Part shown: piece after piece, positions 10,871 to 23,631 of the stretch
Position numbering within the stretch: the stretch's first letter is position 1
Layout: each line of letters starts with the position of its first letter
Source: Ilex aquifolium
Lineage: Eukaryota > Streptophyta > Magnoliopsida > Aquifoliales > Aquifoliaceae
Assembly: GCA_951799425.1 (NCBI GenBank)
Contig: OX637393.1
Location: forward strand, 9,668,744-9,732,743
Length of the DNA: 64,000 bases
Direction of reading: 5' to 3'
Notes under the pieces: generated by a model
Databases searched by the model: none
What the model was told of the DNA's origin: nothing
The model's input: only the letters and a program-made list of their open reading frames with translations
Program-made: the position numbers and the translations under genes

Positions 10871-13800
10871 ATGGCTCTTTCGGTTCTCTCTCAGGTCATT
10901 TCACTTTCCAATTCCTTCATTTGATTCTTCACAGCTCGTTTTTAATTTTTCGTTTGTGTGGAAATATATAGAAAATGATTTGGGGATTAATTATTATAAT
11001 GTTTGAATTTGCATGCAGGTGTCTCTGGCTATTCCGATTCATAACGGTTCATCTCTTCGGAGATCAGTGTTTGAGGTTGTTAATTATATTTCTTTTTCAA
11101 GTTGATGATATGTTTATGCTGTGAATGAAATGAATTGCACTACTTTGAGTTATTGAGTTCTTTTTGATTCGTCTTGTGAATCGTTTTTTTTTGGGTAAGT
11201 AAGATAGTGAAGTGGGTTTTATTTCCCTTTTGTTATGGTGATTTAGAGTTATTTTTTCAAAATTATGAGTTGGGTTTGACTTCTTTGTTTTTGGCTTATA
11301 TGGGTTTCATTTCATTAGATATTATTGGGATAATGCATTTAGTTTAATAGTATGAACTGGTTTTGGTCTACATTTTTTTCACTTCTCTCTGGAATTTATG
11401 TGTTAGTAGTTCTATTTTAGAAGTGTGGGATGCATTTGACTCATCTATTTGGTTTACATCACTTTCTTTTATAGTGGTCTTTATTGGGTTAGCGTTTTGA
11501 AGTACTTTATTGCTTGAGAGAGCAAAATTTTTTTCAGGTATTTGATACAAAAAGCAAGAATGGTACTTTGACAATGCTAACAAATTTACTTGGCTTTACC
11601 CCTTTTATCTCTAAATCTAGCAGACGTGTGTAATGTTTTCTTGTTTGTGTGTATGTTTAAGTAGTTTCAAGGAAACATTGTGGATTTTGGGACCTCAGTT
11701 TCGATGATTTTTTCATGACCAAAATAAAAATGATTTAATGGGTCTCATTGGCAGAAAACACTGCTATTGGATTAATTTATTCGTTTGTATGTCTTGATCT
11801 TTGTTGCTCATGGGGCATAAAATAAATTTTGTATGTCTTGATCTTTGTTGCTCATGGGGCATAAAATAAATTTTACACCCCAATTCTTTTGTTGTTGATG
11901 TGCCCAATGTTTTGTATCAGTAGGAAGTTACGTTGTTTGCATTTTAATGTTTACTTATCGGAGCACTAAGTTCAGGACCATGACGTGTCTCAGGTTGCTT
12001 CTATGGCATTCCCAATTTATACCTTCATGCAACCATTAAAGGTTTTTAAAATGTAGTTGTTTTGGAGTGTTCCTTCTTTAATGAACTTAGGTTTTTTAAT
12101 TATTAGAAACTATCCCCAACATTTTTTTAAATTGCAAACCATTTCAGCAAATGCACCACCAAATAATAATATACATGTTGCATTACTTTCATATTTTGTG
12201 CCTTCAAAAAAATTTAAATAACGACAGAAATCTCTGAAGGCTTAAATTCACTGAAAAAAGTGTTATGAATTCATCCCCAGTGGCGGAGCCACTCAAGGAC
12301 CAGCCCACCCTCAAATTTTTTGCCTTGCCATTTCCTATTATATTTTTGAAGTATATCTAATTAGGCCCACTCTATATTTTTCTTATCATATCAATTGGTA
12401 TATGGACACACTTCAAACATTTTCGGATAAGTTTGGACATATTGAGGTCATTTCAAATTTTTTTAAATAAATAATGAAAATATTTTGTACTAAATAAAAA
12501 CTGCGGGCATTACGTAATAAAATATATGATCATTTTGTAAGTATATAAGAAATTAAGGTCGCGACTTAAAACTATACTGTTTAGAGTTAAAAAAAAAACT
12601 CAAATATGAATATTCTTGTCTAGTGAGAACATCTTTATCAAACCAAAACGAGTGACCAATTGAGACAGAGAAATAAACAAAGAGAGAAGAAGATGTAATG
12701 AACGATTATACGTCCTCTAATGATTATGTGGTCCTCTAGCAATTATACTACCTATTGGTGAGATGTGAGTTGTCTTTATTTGAGGTCCAGATAATTGGCG
12801 ACAATTCTAGAACACTTGGTCATTTTACTATTTGATGTGCATTTTGGCATTGAATTTAAAACCTATCAAGAATATGTGATCTTACAATTTTAAGACAAGC
12901 AAATAAGTGATATATCTTTTAGCTATGAAAATTTTAAAGTTGCATACTTGTAATTTTGACATTGAAATAATGGTGTCATCATACAACGCAATCAAAATAT
13001 AAAAGCTTCTCGGGTCAATTTTAACTAGTTACAATTAATATCATTTTCAATAAAAGACTATAATTAGTCTCTTTTCTATTTTGCACTTATATGTATAGAA
13101 TTTTTCAGTATAAATGTATCATTTTACTCTTATCAATTAGGATAAAACTTGTTAGAGGGTTCACTCAAGAACATTTTTCTGGCCCTGGTCATCCCTATTT
13201 TGACTACTTCGACTTCATGCTTCTTATTTTCTTCAATCCTAAGCTGTAAAATCTCCAAGAAAAGTTTCAGTGGATAAGTACTGACATATTCACAGTTATC
13301 ATCGTTTCCTTTTTGACAATTGAGTTATTGCTATATCCATGTAAGCAGATTAAGTTCACTTTCTGGCAGTTACCGGGAGAGGATCATAAGTTCAAAAGTG
13401 TGAATATTAAAGATAGCTTTATCTATTTGAATAAATCCCTGATTTTGTTCAGTGTCTTGTTGTCCTTGCTGTTGCTTGTTTTCATCATGTTGTTCTGCAA
13501 GGCTTGAGCACCTTTTGTTCGGTCCTTGCGTTAATTTTTTGTTTACTCGGGGTTCTTTCATTCCTTGATAAATGTGATTCCTTCAAATTTCTTCCTATCT
13601 AGAAAAACAGCAAAATGTGCCCCATGTGTATGTTTGCCTTATCGGAAATGTCAATCATAAGCTGTAGAATTGTTATATCTGCAGATGGTTGGAATTTATG
13701 ACTTTTTGCTCTATATCGTATCTTTTATTGTAAAATTGCTCCTCATCCTCCTTGCATTAAGCTTCCAGTTCTCTATATGTCGAAGCACAGTTTCAACCCT

Positions 13801-16800
13801 TCTATATGTCTCATGCCACAAGTCACATAGCTTTCCGTCTTGGTTTTGTCTTGGGCAATATCTTTCTATCTTCGGCTTGTTGTGGAATAGCAGCAGCAAC
13901 ATTCTATTCTGGCCCATGCAAACCTTGGAAAAATGTTTTCTATACAACTGTTCAAAAGGTTTGTTCTTTTGAAGAAAGAGCTTCTCTGCATGCTGCTACA
14001 TAATAGTATATCGTCTCTCTTCTATCTTAGTCTGGCTAATGCCTCATTTCTATTCTCTTTTCAACTGTTCTATAACAACCAGGATCAATTACATTTTTCT
14101 GAGTTGGACTCTGTCCATTTGCATGCTCTCATTATCCAACAGTTGTTTCTTGCCATTCACTCATCGCTCTTGAGATTCTGTACTTCGTGCTGGATACTAT
14201 CCAGTTTCTTCAAGCACTCCTTGAATTATTTCATCAACTTCAGTTTACAATGTTCTTATGTTATCTTTCATCAAAATTTGCGGAGTGCTTAATGAGTTCT
14301 CCATGTTTGGAGTTAATGTGTTCCTTTGTGCAGTGGGTGCATGTCTTGGTACACAATACCACAGACTGCTCTTGCCTCACTTCTGTACGTGATCAAGCCA
14401 GCCAAAATAGCAAATCCTAGATTTTTATCCCCTATTTGATACGCACACACACACACACATTATTTGTCTCTCTCTATAGCTGTCATTTTAATCTTGAAGT
14501 TTTTTTTTTTGTTTTTGGTCCATCTATCTTCACTTGTCGTCAGTTTTGTTGCTTCTGATTGTGATCTTTAATACTGATTCTCGTTGTTTGGTACTAACTA
14601 TTTTGTAGATTTATTTTTTTAAGATTGTTGTGTCACAAGCCCACACAAAAAAAGAAAAAGAAAATGGGTGTGTGTCGTGTTGCATATTCTACCAGGAGAA
14701 ATGGACAGATGATGCGTGTGACTTTCTACCCAACTAGCTGATCGAAAAAAGACTTTCTGAGTAGTGAAATGGAGAAGGGAGAGGTTTTCAAACTGTTTGA
14801 AATGGCCCAACTTATGTTGATTTGTTAGAATTAAATGGTCAATTTTCCCATTTTGTCCCTCTATTCATTTTGATCTGTGAAGCACGAACTGGAGTATCCT
14901 TATCCATATCCAATACGTATTGGATACAAATAAGCTTTGGATATGGCCAAGTATGTAGCCAATACGAGAGATGCATCTCTGATGTTTAAAAAATATATTT
15001 TAATTATATATACAATTGGAATATATCAAGGATATGTGATCAATACGTGGATGATATCTTTCCAAAAAAAATATATATATGTGGATGATATACGGATATG
15101 TCGGGATTTATGATTTTTTTTTTTGTTTTGAAGTGGGCCATTGAAATAAGTAATCGAAGCTAATAGAATAAATATTCCCTAAAATAATAGGGGTTCATGT
15201 GCAAGAAAAATGGTTGATTACGTATCTGGTATCTATCTCCATGCTTCTTACATTTTGATAAAAGATGTTATTTAATGATATATAAGGGATGAAGTCTTCC
15301 TCTCTCTTTCAACATAAGTACTAATCATAGATTATCGTGCATTCGTTATACTGTTTTTCAATCACCAAAGGTCACCACTGAAACAAGTTCATGGTTCTTG
15401 TCTTCTTGTTGGAAAATGTTTATTGTTTTTGTCAAAGTTGTTTTATGAATGTTCAATGGGTATTGTCAAGCAAAGTCAATCATTTGAAATTTGCATTTGA
15501 CACTGTGCATTTTTATTTAAGAATTTTACTTGGTTGATAAAAGTTTAAGTAGTTTCCAGAAAGAAGTTTATGGATCACAGTGTAAATTTCATGTTAATTC
15601 GATAGATAATGTTTAAAATGATGCTTGTCAGCCATTCTCTCACCCACCTTGTTTAATGCTGTTCTATTGAGTAAGCTTTTTATTGCATTGGGTTGTTCTC
15701 ATTTATAATGCTGCGCCGTCCATATATTCCACTTTAAGAACATATTAATTTTTAACTGCACTGGGAGTTTGTGGTAAATTTATTTTCTAGGCAATTCTAT
15801 TTCATTTTGTTGCAGACCAATAGCATAAGCTTTCGAGATAAATCATGGGTATCTATCTTACCTTCCGACTTGAAAACCAAGAAGTCACACTCAAAAAATC
15901 AGTCGATGGTGTACATGTCAGTTCAACAAGCCAGCAAACCTAAGGTTGCAGTTTCGCCTTTAGTACTTGAGGATGTAGAAGAGCCTCCGTTGAACTTGTA
16001 CAAGCCGAAGGGACCCTACACAGCAGCCATTGTCTCTGTTGATAGGCTTGTCGGCCCAAAAGCTCCAGGAGAAACTTGTCATATTGTGATTGATCATGGT
16101 GGCAATGTTCCTTATTGGGAAGGTCAAAGTTACGGCGTAATTCCTCCTGTAAGATTGAAGTTTTATGTTTTAGGCTTTATCTTCATTACCTATGATTTCA
16201 GCAATCACCAAGGAGTCATGCTTTTCAGATTAGTACAAATGATGAACTACATTCCTACATCATACATGGAAAAACATTCTCAACTTCCCTTCCTGCTAGC
16301 TTGTGACTGGATCTTTATTTGGAGCAAGGATCAAAATTTCGTTTCGGTGTATTGTTTCGGTCACCTAAGACACGAAACGTGTTTTGGAAAAGTTTCGACC
16401 TATTTCGAAAATAGAATAAAAAAAAATAAAAAATTTAAGAATTATTTTTTCAAAATATTGGCCGAAATATACCAAAATATCTTGAAATATCTTGAAACAG
16501 TCTGAAATGATTGTGCAAATGCATTGTTATATAACAAAACATTTTGAAACATTATGGAATACCTCGAAGAATTAGAATTTCGATTCCATCACTAATTCAT
16601 TTCGGTCTCCTTGGAAATGGAAACGTTTCAGATGTTTCAACCATTTCGAAATGATATTTTGATCCTTGATTAGGAGACAATGTCTATCTTGAAAAGCAAT
16701 CAGTGGTTTCTTTGTTAGCATGGTTGTTCACTTTCTGTTTTGCCGGATGACTGCAGCAAAAGCATGGGTAGCAGGCCCAGTTTGATACTTAAAACTTCAG

Positions 16801-19004
16801 GATACCTCAATTTTGAAGTCTTATCTAATATGTTGGTCTCAACCCATACCTCTGAGTAGCACGTAGTTTTGGTTGTATTTTCTGCATGATGTGTAACTGA
16901 CTTTGACTAATCAGAATTATTAGATTCACATTATTTGTTGACTAGTCAGAATTGTTAAATTCAAATTGCTAGTATGATGGAACTCTCTATATGAAGCCTT
17001 CGATTTTTTGAGTTTCTTGTTGGCCATCCGTGCTGGGAAGATAGGTGATGGTCTGAATTACTAGAATCAGGCTATTTTAAATCTATCTTTATTTGAGTTC
17101 CTATTCAATGGTGGGTCTGAGTACCATGTTTCTGAGTAACATGTAATTGCCTTTGTTCTGGGCATGATATAGTGATACAACAGTAGTTAGCCTTGGCCCT
17201 GGGTTTCTTAGTTCTTGTTTTCTTGAATTCCAGGGTGAGAACCCAAAGAAACCAGGAACTCCCAACAATGTTCGTCTTTACTCAATTGCATCTACCAGGT
17301 ATGGAGACTTTTTTGATGGCAAGACAGCCAGTTTGTGCGTTCGGCGTGCTGTTTACTATGATCCCGAGACAGGGAAAGAAGATCCTTCAAAGAAAGGAGT
17401 ATGCAGCAATTTCCTATGTGATTTGAAGCCTGGGGACAAGATACAGATCACAGGTAAGAACCTTCCTTGTGGTGAAACCGAATTTAAATATCCTATTACT
17501 GGAGTCCCTCTTCCTAATAATTATAAATTTACTAGATCTTGTTGAAGTATTGTGTCTTGCATCTGAGCAAGCCCCATTAATAAAAACTATACTGTGCCAG
17601 GTTATACTGGTCCCTGAGTCTTGGAAATAACATGTATCAACTTGTTGGAATCACTTAAATTACTGTGCCATGCATGTTATTTGAAAGACCCATTCAGTGA
17701 TGATGATAATAACCATCAGTTTGGGTTCACCACTGTAGAAGCACCTTATTAACAACTCAACCAATACAGAATTGCACATTGAATCCATAATTTGGGTAGC
17801 TTGGCATGCAAGAGGAAGTGTTCTGAATAATTATATCCCACCTTCTTGTTGTTTCATGAGTATAGGAGGTGATGACTTTTGTGAATTGGAAGGATGCAAA
17901 ATAGAGATATCATACATATTTTAATAGTGTTTTCTTCGAGAAACGGAGATGGGTTAGCAGTGTATTTTTTGTATTTGTTTTTTGTTAGGGATGCTTTAGG
18001 TTTGAAGAAGCCTGCTCAGTCTGTTAGTCCTCGTATGCCTATGTATAGTGTGGAGTCGGTGTGTGGGTGAGGTATATGCTACTTAACTGATGCCACTGGC
18101 AGATCAAGTGGACTGAACTGTATTTACAAACGGGTTTTTGAATCCGTGTGCAACACAGGGTGGGTGATTACTCTCGAAAGAAATGAAGAAACTATTGAAG
18201 AGTTAAAACGGAGAACCAAATATGAAGTACATTGTTCTTATACAACTTCTGAGGTTTTTTTCTTGGTTAGAGACTTGTGGTTAATCTTAGCATTGCTGAC
18301 CTTGTCTGTCGACCATTTCTCTTTACGAACTGGTACCAACTGAATCACGTATGTTGCTTCATATGTCCATCCTCTGTCATTTTCATATCACTGGTTGGTT
18401 TGGGTCTCAAAATAAGTTGGCCTAAGCGACCTAATTAGATAACTGTTCTATTTTTCTTTGCAAGCATAGTTGGGATGATCTATAATTTGGGACTATTTTG
18501 GCAGGTCCTTCGGGCAAAATAATGCTTTTGCCTGAAGATGATCCAAACGCCACCCACATAATGATTGCTACTGGTACTGGTGTGGCACCTTTCAGAGGCT
18601 ACCTTCGACGTATGTTCATGGAAAATGTTCCTACATTCAAGTTTGGTGGTCTCGCTTGGCTCTTCCTTGGGGTGGCCAACACCGACAGTCTCTTATACGA
18701 TGATGAGTTCACTAAGCATCTCCAAGAATACCCAGATAACTTCCGATATGACCGCGCTCTTAGCCGAGAACAAAAAAACCAGAATGGAGGCAAGATGTAC
18801 GTGCAGGATAAAATTGAAGAATACAGTGATGAGGTCTTCAAACTCTTGGATAATGGGGCCCATATTTACTTCTGTGGTCTCAAGGGAATGATGCCCGGGA
18901 TCCAAGACACACTAAAGAGGGTTGCAGAGCAGAGAGGAGAGAACTGGGAAGAAAAGCTCTCACAACTCAAAAAGAACAAACAATGGCATGTTGAAGTCTA
19001 TTGA
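10871..19004 (+). CDS. RFNR: Ferredoxin-NADP+ reductase, root-type isoform, plastid (5 exons)
   Basis: Exons: 10871-10894, 11019-11075, 15816-16148, 17234-17453, 18505-19004; all introns are GT-AG and phases join exactly, giving 377 aa. In non-green plastids the enzyme uses NADPH to reduce ferredoxin for nitrite and sulfite reduction. Residues 1 to about 60 are Ser/Lys-rich with few acidic residues, like a plastid transit peptide. The FAD-binding 'RLYS' motif is at 152-155, 'GVCSNFLCD' at 193-201, the NADP-binding 'GTGVAPFRG' at about 235-243, '[11 protein letters not shown]' near 335-345, and the protein ends in the conserved aromatic Tyr ('HVEVY'). The sequence around 'SRGV-type' leaf motifs is absent and '[19 protein letters not shown]' matches root-type enzymes. 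Length fits the family (about 370-380). The ATG was chosen because it follows the TATA box and opens an 8-residue first exon in phase. Intron 2 (4.7 kb) contains transposons. Confidence 0.95.
11787..11874. repeat. Perfect 44-bp tandem duplication in reductase intron 2
   Basis: The unit beginning 'gtatgtcttgatctttgttg' occurs at 11787-11830 and again, identical, at 11831-11874. Perfect identity in an intron implies a recent duplication, so it is likely polymorphic. Confidence 0.9.
12278..13188. mobile_element. Non-autonomous hAT-like element in reductase intron 2
   Basis: Starts 'cagtggcggagccactc' and ends 'ttttctggccctgg'; the termini are weak inverted repeats of the 'CAG(T/G)GGCGGA' type. 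Flanks share TCATCCC at 12271-12277 and 13189-13195 (eight bases with one mismatch if extended), which fits the 8-bp duplication of hAT elements. No transposase reading frame is present. Interior words such as 'cttgtaattttgacat' and 'catacaacg' recur in the element at 23632-24676, suggesting the same family. Confidence 0.6.
13196..14877. other. Reductase intron 2, unassigned part
   Basis: T-rich intron sequence with an AC microsatellite at 14444-14459. Reading frames of 60-120 codons exist but show no family motif, and several overlap on both strands, as expected of chance frames. Confidence 0.5.
14878..15120. repeat. Degraded 'gatacg' element in reductase intron 2
   Basis: Shares the 'gaagcac...gtatcc' start and repeated 'ggatatg/ggatgatat' words with the element at 3275-3910. 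Highly eroded; no target duplication identified. Confidence 0.3.
16325..16668. mobile_element. MITE in reductase intron 3
   Basis: Inverted ends: left 'caaggatcaaaatttcgttt', right (reverse) 'caaggatcaaaatatcattt'. The interior is built of 'tttcg' / 'cgaaa' words. About 344 bp, no coding capacity. It sits inside an intron on either side of which splice sites are intact, so splicing is probably unaffected. Confidence 0.65.
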
Positions 19005-19369
19005 TGTTTGCATATACTTCAAAGCCTGTTCATTCCTGACTTTAAGGAAATGGTACATTCTTCTAGTTAGGTAATGTGGCTTTTTGTTTGTTATAGTTAT
19101 CAAGGGTAATTTGAATAACAGTCTACATTTATATGTGCTGTTTGTTGATGAAGAGGACTAATTGTTCTATTGTCCAACACAAATTAAGGTTGTGTTTGGC
19201 GGCACTTCTAAATGGATTTTCAGTCCTAAAAGTCCATTTGAAAAAGCTAAATTTGTTTGATAAGTGCAACTCCAATCAAGTTGTCAAATCTCAGCTGAAC
19301 AACAACGTTTTTTTTTTTACATCCTTTCCTCCTCTAATGGTTGCAACATCTTTCTTTGTGTTTTCTTTT

Positions 19370-19404
<35 letters not shown>
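19005..19404. other. 3' flank of the reductase gene
   Basis: Presumed 3' untranslated region and intergenic DNA. No unambiguous polyadenylation signal was picked. A 'gttgtgtttggcggc' phrase at 19189 resembles PIF/Harbinger-type MITE ends, and a (TA)n microsatellite spans 19375-19402. Confidence 0.45.
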
Positions 19405-19406
<2 letters not shown>

Positions 19407-20086
19407 AAGTAGTTTACAATTCAAATTTTAAAAGATAAACAAAATGATTTTTGTTTTTCGCGATTCAGATTATTTTAAATTTTATTTTAAATTTAATATA
19501 ACGGCTAATATTAACACCCTAAATTTTATAAGAAAAATAGGTCTTTAAGGGTGTGTTTGGAGTGACTTTTTAAAAGTACTTCTAGAAATTATTTTTTTTA
19601 AGTACTTTAAAAAAATAAAATAGTGTTTGAAACCGTCCCACCACTACCTCTACACTGCCGCCGTCGCCGTCGCCGCCGCCGCCGTCGTCATCGCCATCGC
19701 TGCCACCACCCCCATCGTCGTCGCCATTGGCGCCACCACCACCACCGTCGCCACCACCACTGCCACCACCACTGTTGTCATCGTCGTCCCCGCCGCCACC
19801 ACCACCACCACTGTTGTCATCGTCGTCTCCGCCGCCTCCACCACCACCACCGTCGCCGCCGTCGCCGATGCCATCGCCGCCGCCACCGCAGCCACCACGA
19901 TCATTGCCACCCACCACAACCATCACTGTCTCCTACCACCACCACCTCTCACCCCCACTACAACCGATACTTAAATTCATTTATCTCTCTTCTATATTTG
20001 TGATTTGATTTTGGATATAAATATAAATATATTTATTGTTTACCATTTTTTATTATTCTGTGCCTTCAGGCACAGACAATAACTAA
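19405..20086 (+). mobile_element. Helitron-like repeat unit 1 with CCN-rich core
   Basis: First of two tandem units. Both share, in order: 'ataaag...acaattcaaat', 'aaaataaacaaaatga', 'aacggctaatattaacaccc', 'aagggtgtgtttgg', a CCN/CCG trinucleotide-rich core (19637-19960 here), then a T-rich end. The unit ends with a 7-bp perfect hairpin CTGTGCC-ttca-GGCACAG (20058-20075) followed 7 nt later by CTAA and T. A hairpin just before CTRR with a following T is the 3' signature of Helitrons. The 5' TC end is not evident, so assignment is provisional. Confidence 0.5.
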
Positions 20087-21000
20087 TATATGTAATAAAG
20101 CACAATACAATTCAAATCTCAAAAAATAAACAAAATGACTTTTATTTTTCGCGGTTGAGATCTCTTTAAATTTTACTTTAAAGTTAATCCAACGGCTAAT
20201 ATTAACACCCCAAATTTAATAGAAAAAATAGGCTCTTAAGGGTGTGTTTGGGATAATTTTTTAAAAGTTCTTCTAGAACTTATAATTTTTCATAAGTACT
20301 TTTAAAAAAAAAAAATTTAGTGTTTGGAACTACCCCATCATCACCACTACCACCACCACCCCCACCACTCCACCACCACTACTATCACCATTATTGATGC
20401 CGCCATCACATCACCGCCACTATCGCCACCCCACCATCACTACCACACCCATTGTCCCACCACCACCATCACCACTACCACCACCCCTCGCCCCACAGCC
20501 ACCGCTGTTACAACCATACGACCACCACCGCCCCCACCACCATCACCGCTGCCACCCTACCACCACCTTCTCCATAACAACCACCATCACCGCCCCACCA
20601 CCACCACCGTCGTCGCCACCACCATTGTCGTCGTCGTCGTCACTACCATTGTCATCGCCACCACCACTGTCGCTACCCAACCACTATCCCACCACCACCA
20701 CTACCCCCACCTTGCCACCATCGCCACCGTCCCACCATCACCCTTACAACCACCACCCCCACTGCCCCACCACTCATTGTCACTCACAACTGCTACCATC
20801 ACAGCCGATCGCCGTCTCCCACCACAACCATCACCCGTCTCCCACCACCACTACCACCGCTCGCGCCCACTACAACCGGTGTTTAAATTTCTTTCTCTCT
20901 CTTCTATCTTTGTAATTTGATTTTAGATGTGAATACAAATATGTTTATTTTTCGCCATTTTTTTTATTACTCCGTGTCTTCATGCACGGGAAATAACTAA
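20087..21000 (+). mobile_element. Helitron-like repeat unit 2 with CCN-rich core
   Basis: Second tandem unit, with the same block order as unit 1 and a longer CCN-rich core (about 20330-20880). Its 3' end is CCGTG-tcttcatg-CACGG (20972-20989), then CTAA at 20997-21000 followed by T. The two CTAA ends are 914 bp apart. The His/Pro-rich reading frames over the core (for example 20324-20920) are low-complexity artefacts present in several frames. Confidence 0.5.
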
Positions 21001-21243
21001 TATATATATATGCAAAGAGATTTAGATGAAACCCTTATCAGCGAGAAGTTAATGCTAGTCCCGACTTCCAATGCCTTCAAAATTGAGTGAAGGTATAGTC
21101 CGATCAATTCAGAGCTAATCGAAGGAGACGATTGGACTTCACTGATAATAACCAATAACAGATATGTCCGAATCCTCTACCATAAACTAATAGGATTAAA
21201 TAGACTCATTCAACGACCATTAACATCTCTCTTAAAACTATTT

Positions 21244-21278
21244 ATATCCACCATATCTTCAGACACGGGTTATACCCC
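21244..21278 (+). repeat. Possible third Helitron-like 3' tail
   Basis: 'ttcagacacgggttataccc' followed by CTAG and T resembles common plant Helitron 3' ends, with the left half of the hairpin lost. It lies about 270 bp beyond unit 2. Confidence 0.3.
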
Positions 21279-21784
21279 TAGTTAACTCATACACAAGTAC
21301 TTAACATTATTTGTATTACACTAGAACCCATGCATTATTTGATTTCTTGTTATTTTTGAGTAGTTTTTTTTAATGATATCAATAATTCACCTTCAAAAAA
21401 TATAGTACCACCTAATTTGGATTTTAAGTAACTTTTGTATGATATGATTAAAGAAATTCTTTAATTAGTTCAATATGTTGAGGTAGTTTATCTTGAATGT
21501 TAAATAACATATAAGTAGATGATATTTTGTACTTTTAAAACGATTACCATTAAACATACTTATATATATAAATGCACTTACTCAATTCAAAAGTATTTAT
21601 TAGTCAAACATCTATTAGTCGTTCAAAGTCCATCTCGTAAAGTGTATCTTAAAAGTTCATTTTAAAAAATGAACTTTTATTTTAAAAAATTACGCAAAAC
21701 GCAAGGACTCATAGTCATATAACTCCACATTGTTGGTTTAATATTTAGTTTCACTTGCTAAAAAAATCAATAATGTTGTTACAT

Positions 21785-22164
21785 CAGGAGCAACTCAAGG
21801 TAATTTGAGGTCTAAAGGAATACTAAATGAGACCTTTTTATTTTTAGTATTATTTTTAAAAAATTAAAAAATTATTTTTAATTTTTTTAAGTGAGAGAGG
21901 AGGATGTGATATTTTATTTTTGTCTTTTAAGAGAGATATAGAGAAAGAGAGAGAATGGATATGGGTAAATATGAGTTGACTTTTGAATGTTTTTTTATTT
22001 ATTTTTAAATTTTTTGATTTTTGAATTTCTAATGTTATGAATTAAATTATAGGCTTAAATTATTGAAATTATAATTTTTTGATTGGGCTTAAATTTTTTT
22101 GAGCCTTTTTGTAAGGCCTAAAATTTTTATGGATTTAAATTTTTAATACTGTTGGGACGGCCTT
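21785..22164. mobile_element. MITE copy 1 of the 'GGGCCGGCCC' family
   Basis: Ends 'aatactgttgggacggccttg', matching the end of copy 2 ('aatactattgggccgacctt'). Interior phrases 'ttttgattgggcttaaattt' and 'gagcctttttgtaaggcct' are shared with copy 2. The 5' end is eroded ('catcaggagcaactcaagg'). It forms the left part of the tandem segmental duplication. Confidence 0.5.
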
Positions 22165-23193
22165 GTGTTATATGGTACATAAAAAACATACTCAGTGCAC
22201 GATGTTCATGTCATTGCTTAGTATGGGGAGGATTAGACATGCGCGGCTTTACCTCTGTAAGCAGAGAGACTGTTTTCACGACTTAAACTCGTACCTCCAG
22301 ATTACAATGAAATAACCTTACTGTTGTGCTAAGGTCCGCCCTCATTCTTACACGTATGGTTAGGATTTATACTTCCATGTGCCACTGTTCGAAAATTGGT
22401 GAATATAGTCGCTCATCAATTAGCTAGACATGTTTGTTTTGTTTATGTATGGCACGAGGAGGTACCAGACTTTATCATGTCTTTGGTTCTCACATATATT
22501 CCTTCTTAATAAAAGAACTACAGGTTTTATTAAAAGAACAAAAAAAAAAAAAGATAAATCCATTGTCGAGGGTTCAAGTGGAGGAAATAACTTTTTTGCA
22601 TGTGGAGGAAATGTTACATACATCTAATCTTTTCTAAACCATTTATTAGCGAAAGTCTCGTGGAGTATCCGTCCTCCAGAACTCGTACACGTCTTTCTCT
22701 CTTTCTCTCCACATCTAAAAGAAAACATACATTAACATCTAAGAAGAAAACATAAATTTATTAGGGTAAAATTTCTTCCATAGTTTGTGTGCTAAAACAT
22801 ATTGTACATATAGAGATCTTCTGTGCCACAAAATACTATAGTGCCTCAATGGAAGTGAATGGTCAACTTGTCATTGAGTGCATTGATGAAAAATTAAGAA
22901 GGTGAAGTCAGTTTTCCAAACTTGTGTGTCTCCACTGTTGTGCACATGCAATTCTTTTTGGACCCTTATCTTGTTTATGTTTTTGGTTCTCAATCAAAAC
23001 CACATGGTCCATTTCTTGTTGAACAAACTGTTGAAAAATAATGAAGTTTATGCAATCCACATAAGAAACCTGTATCACCAGTGATCGATTGAAAATGACA
23101 ATTTCCTGAAGAAGAATCTCTTTATTGTGGAGTTTGGGAGAAATAAATTTACCAAGTTTTATCATTCTTATTAGAGAGATTGTTTATGTGACT
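22165..23193. repeat. Tandem segmental duplication, copy A
   Basis: This 1.03-kb segment is repeated at 23567-26412 (copy B), where it is split by three later insertions. Shared markers run colinearly: 'cattgcttagtatggggagg', 'gacatgtttgttttgtttat', 'gaactcgtacacgtctttct', 'ctatagtgcctcaatggaag', 'gtatcaccagtgatcgattg'. Apart from a SINE-like segment no known gene is recognised; the small reading frames in it are not conserved in frame with copy B. Confidence 0.85.
22221..22343 (-). repeat. Au-type SINE (tRNA-derived), minus strand
   Basis: Read on the minus strand it begins 'gagggcggaccttagcacaa' (A-box-like), continues with 'gtacgagtttaagtcgtgaa' (B-box-like), then 'acagtctctctgcttacag' and ends 'taatcctccccata'. 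This order matches the Au SINE family found widely in flowering plants. The same SINE is present in copy B, interrupted by a hAT-like insertion. Confidence 0.65.
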
Positions 23194-23566
23194 CAGGGCC
23201 GGCCCAACAGTATGGAAAAAAAATATGGGCTTTAGGCCCCAAATTTTTAGATGAGAGAGAGAGAGAGAGAGAAAAGAGAGAGAATAGATGTGAGTGAATA
23301 TGAGTTGACTTTTGAATTTTTTTATTTATTTTTAAAATTTTTGATTTTTGAGTTTCTAATATTATGAATTGAATTATATGCTCAAATTATTGAAATTATA
23401 ATTTTTTGATTGGACTTAAATTTTTTTGGGCCTTTTTGTAAGACCTAAAATTTTTATAGATTTAAATTTTTTATGTAGACTAATTATGTACCTAAAATTA
23501 TGGATCCTTCTAAAAATTTGGGGCCTAAAGCTCATATTTTTTTTTAATACTATTGGGCCGACCTTG
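23194..23566. mobile_element. MITE copy 2 of the 'GGGCCGGCCC' family
   Basis: Terminal inverted repeats of about 55 bp: left 'cagggccggcccaacagtat', right (reverse) 'caaggtcggcccaatagtat', both continuing into 'atgggctttaggccccaaat'. It sits exactly at the junction between duplication copies A and B and has no matching target duplication, as expected if the duplication unit was MITE plus segment. Confidence 0.75.
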
Positions 23567-23631
23567 TGTTATATGGTATATAAAAGGCATACTTAGTTCA
23601 CGAGGTTCATGCCATTGCTGAGTATGGGGAG

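Noticed and set aside
13670-14420. Cluster of 65-119 codon frames in reductase intron 2
   Set aside because: Overlapping on both strands, no family motif, located inside an intron that splices in phase.
19582-20920. Several long frames encoding poly-Gly/Asp, poly-His/Arg or poly-Pro
   Set aside because: They are translations of (CCN)n trinucleotide repeats in all frames and both strands; not supported as genes.
22221-22343. Possible tRNA gene
   Set aside because: A- and B-box-like words are present but no cloverleaf or anticodon stem can be formed; it fits an Au-type SINE body.
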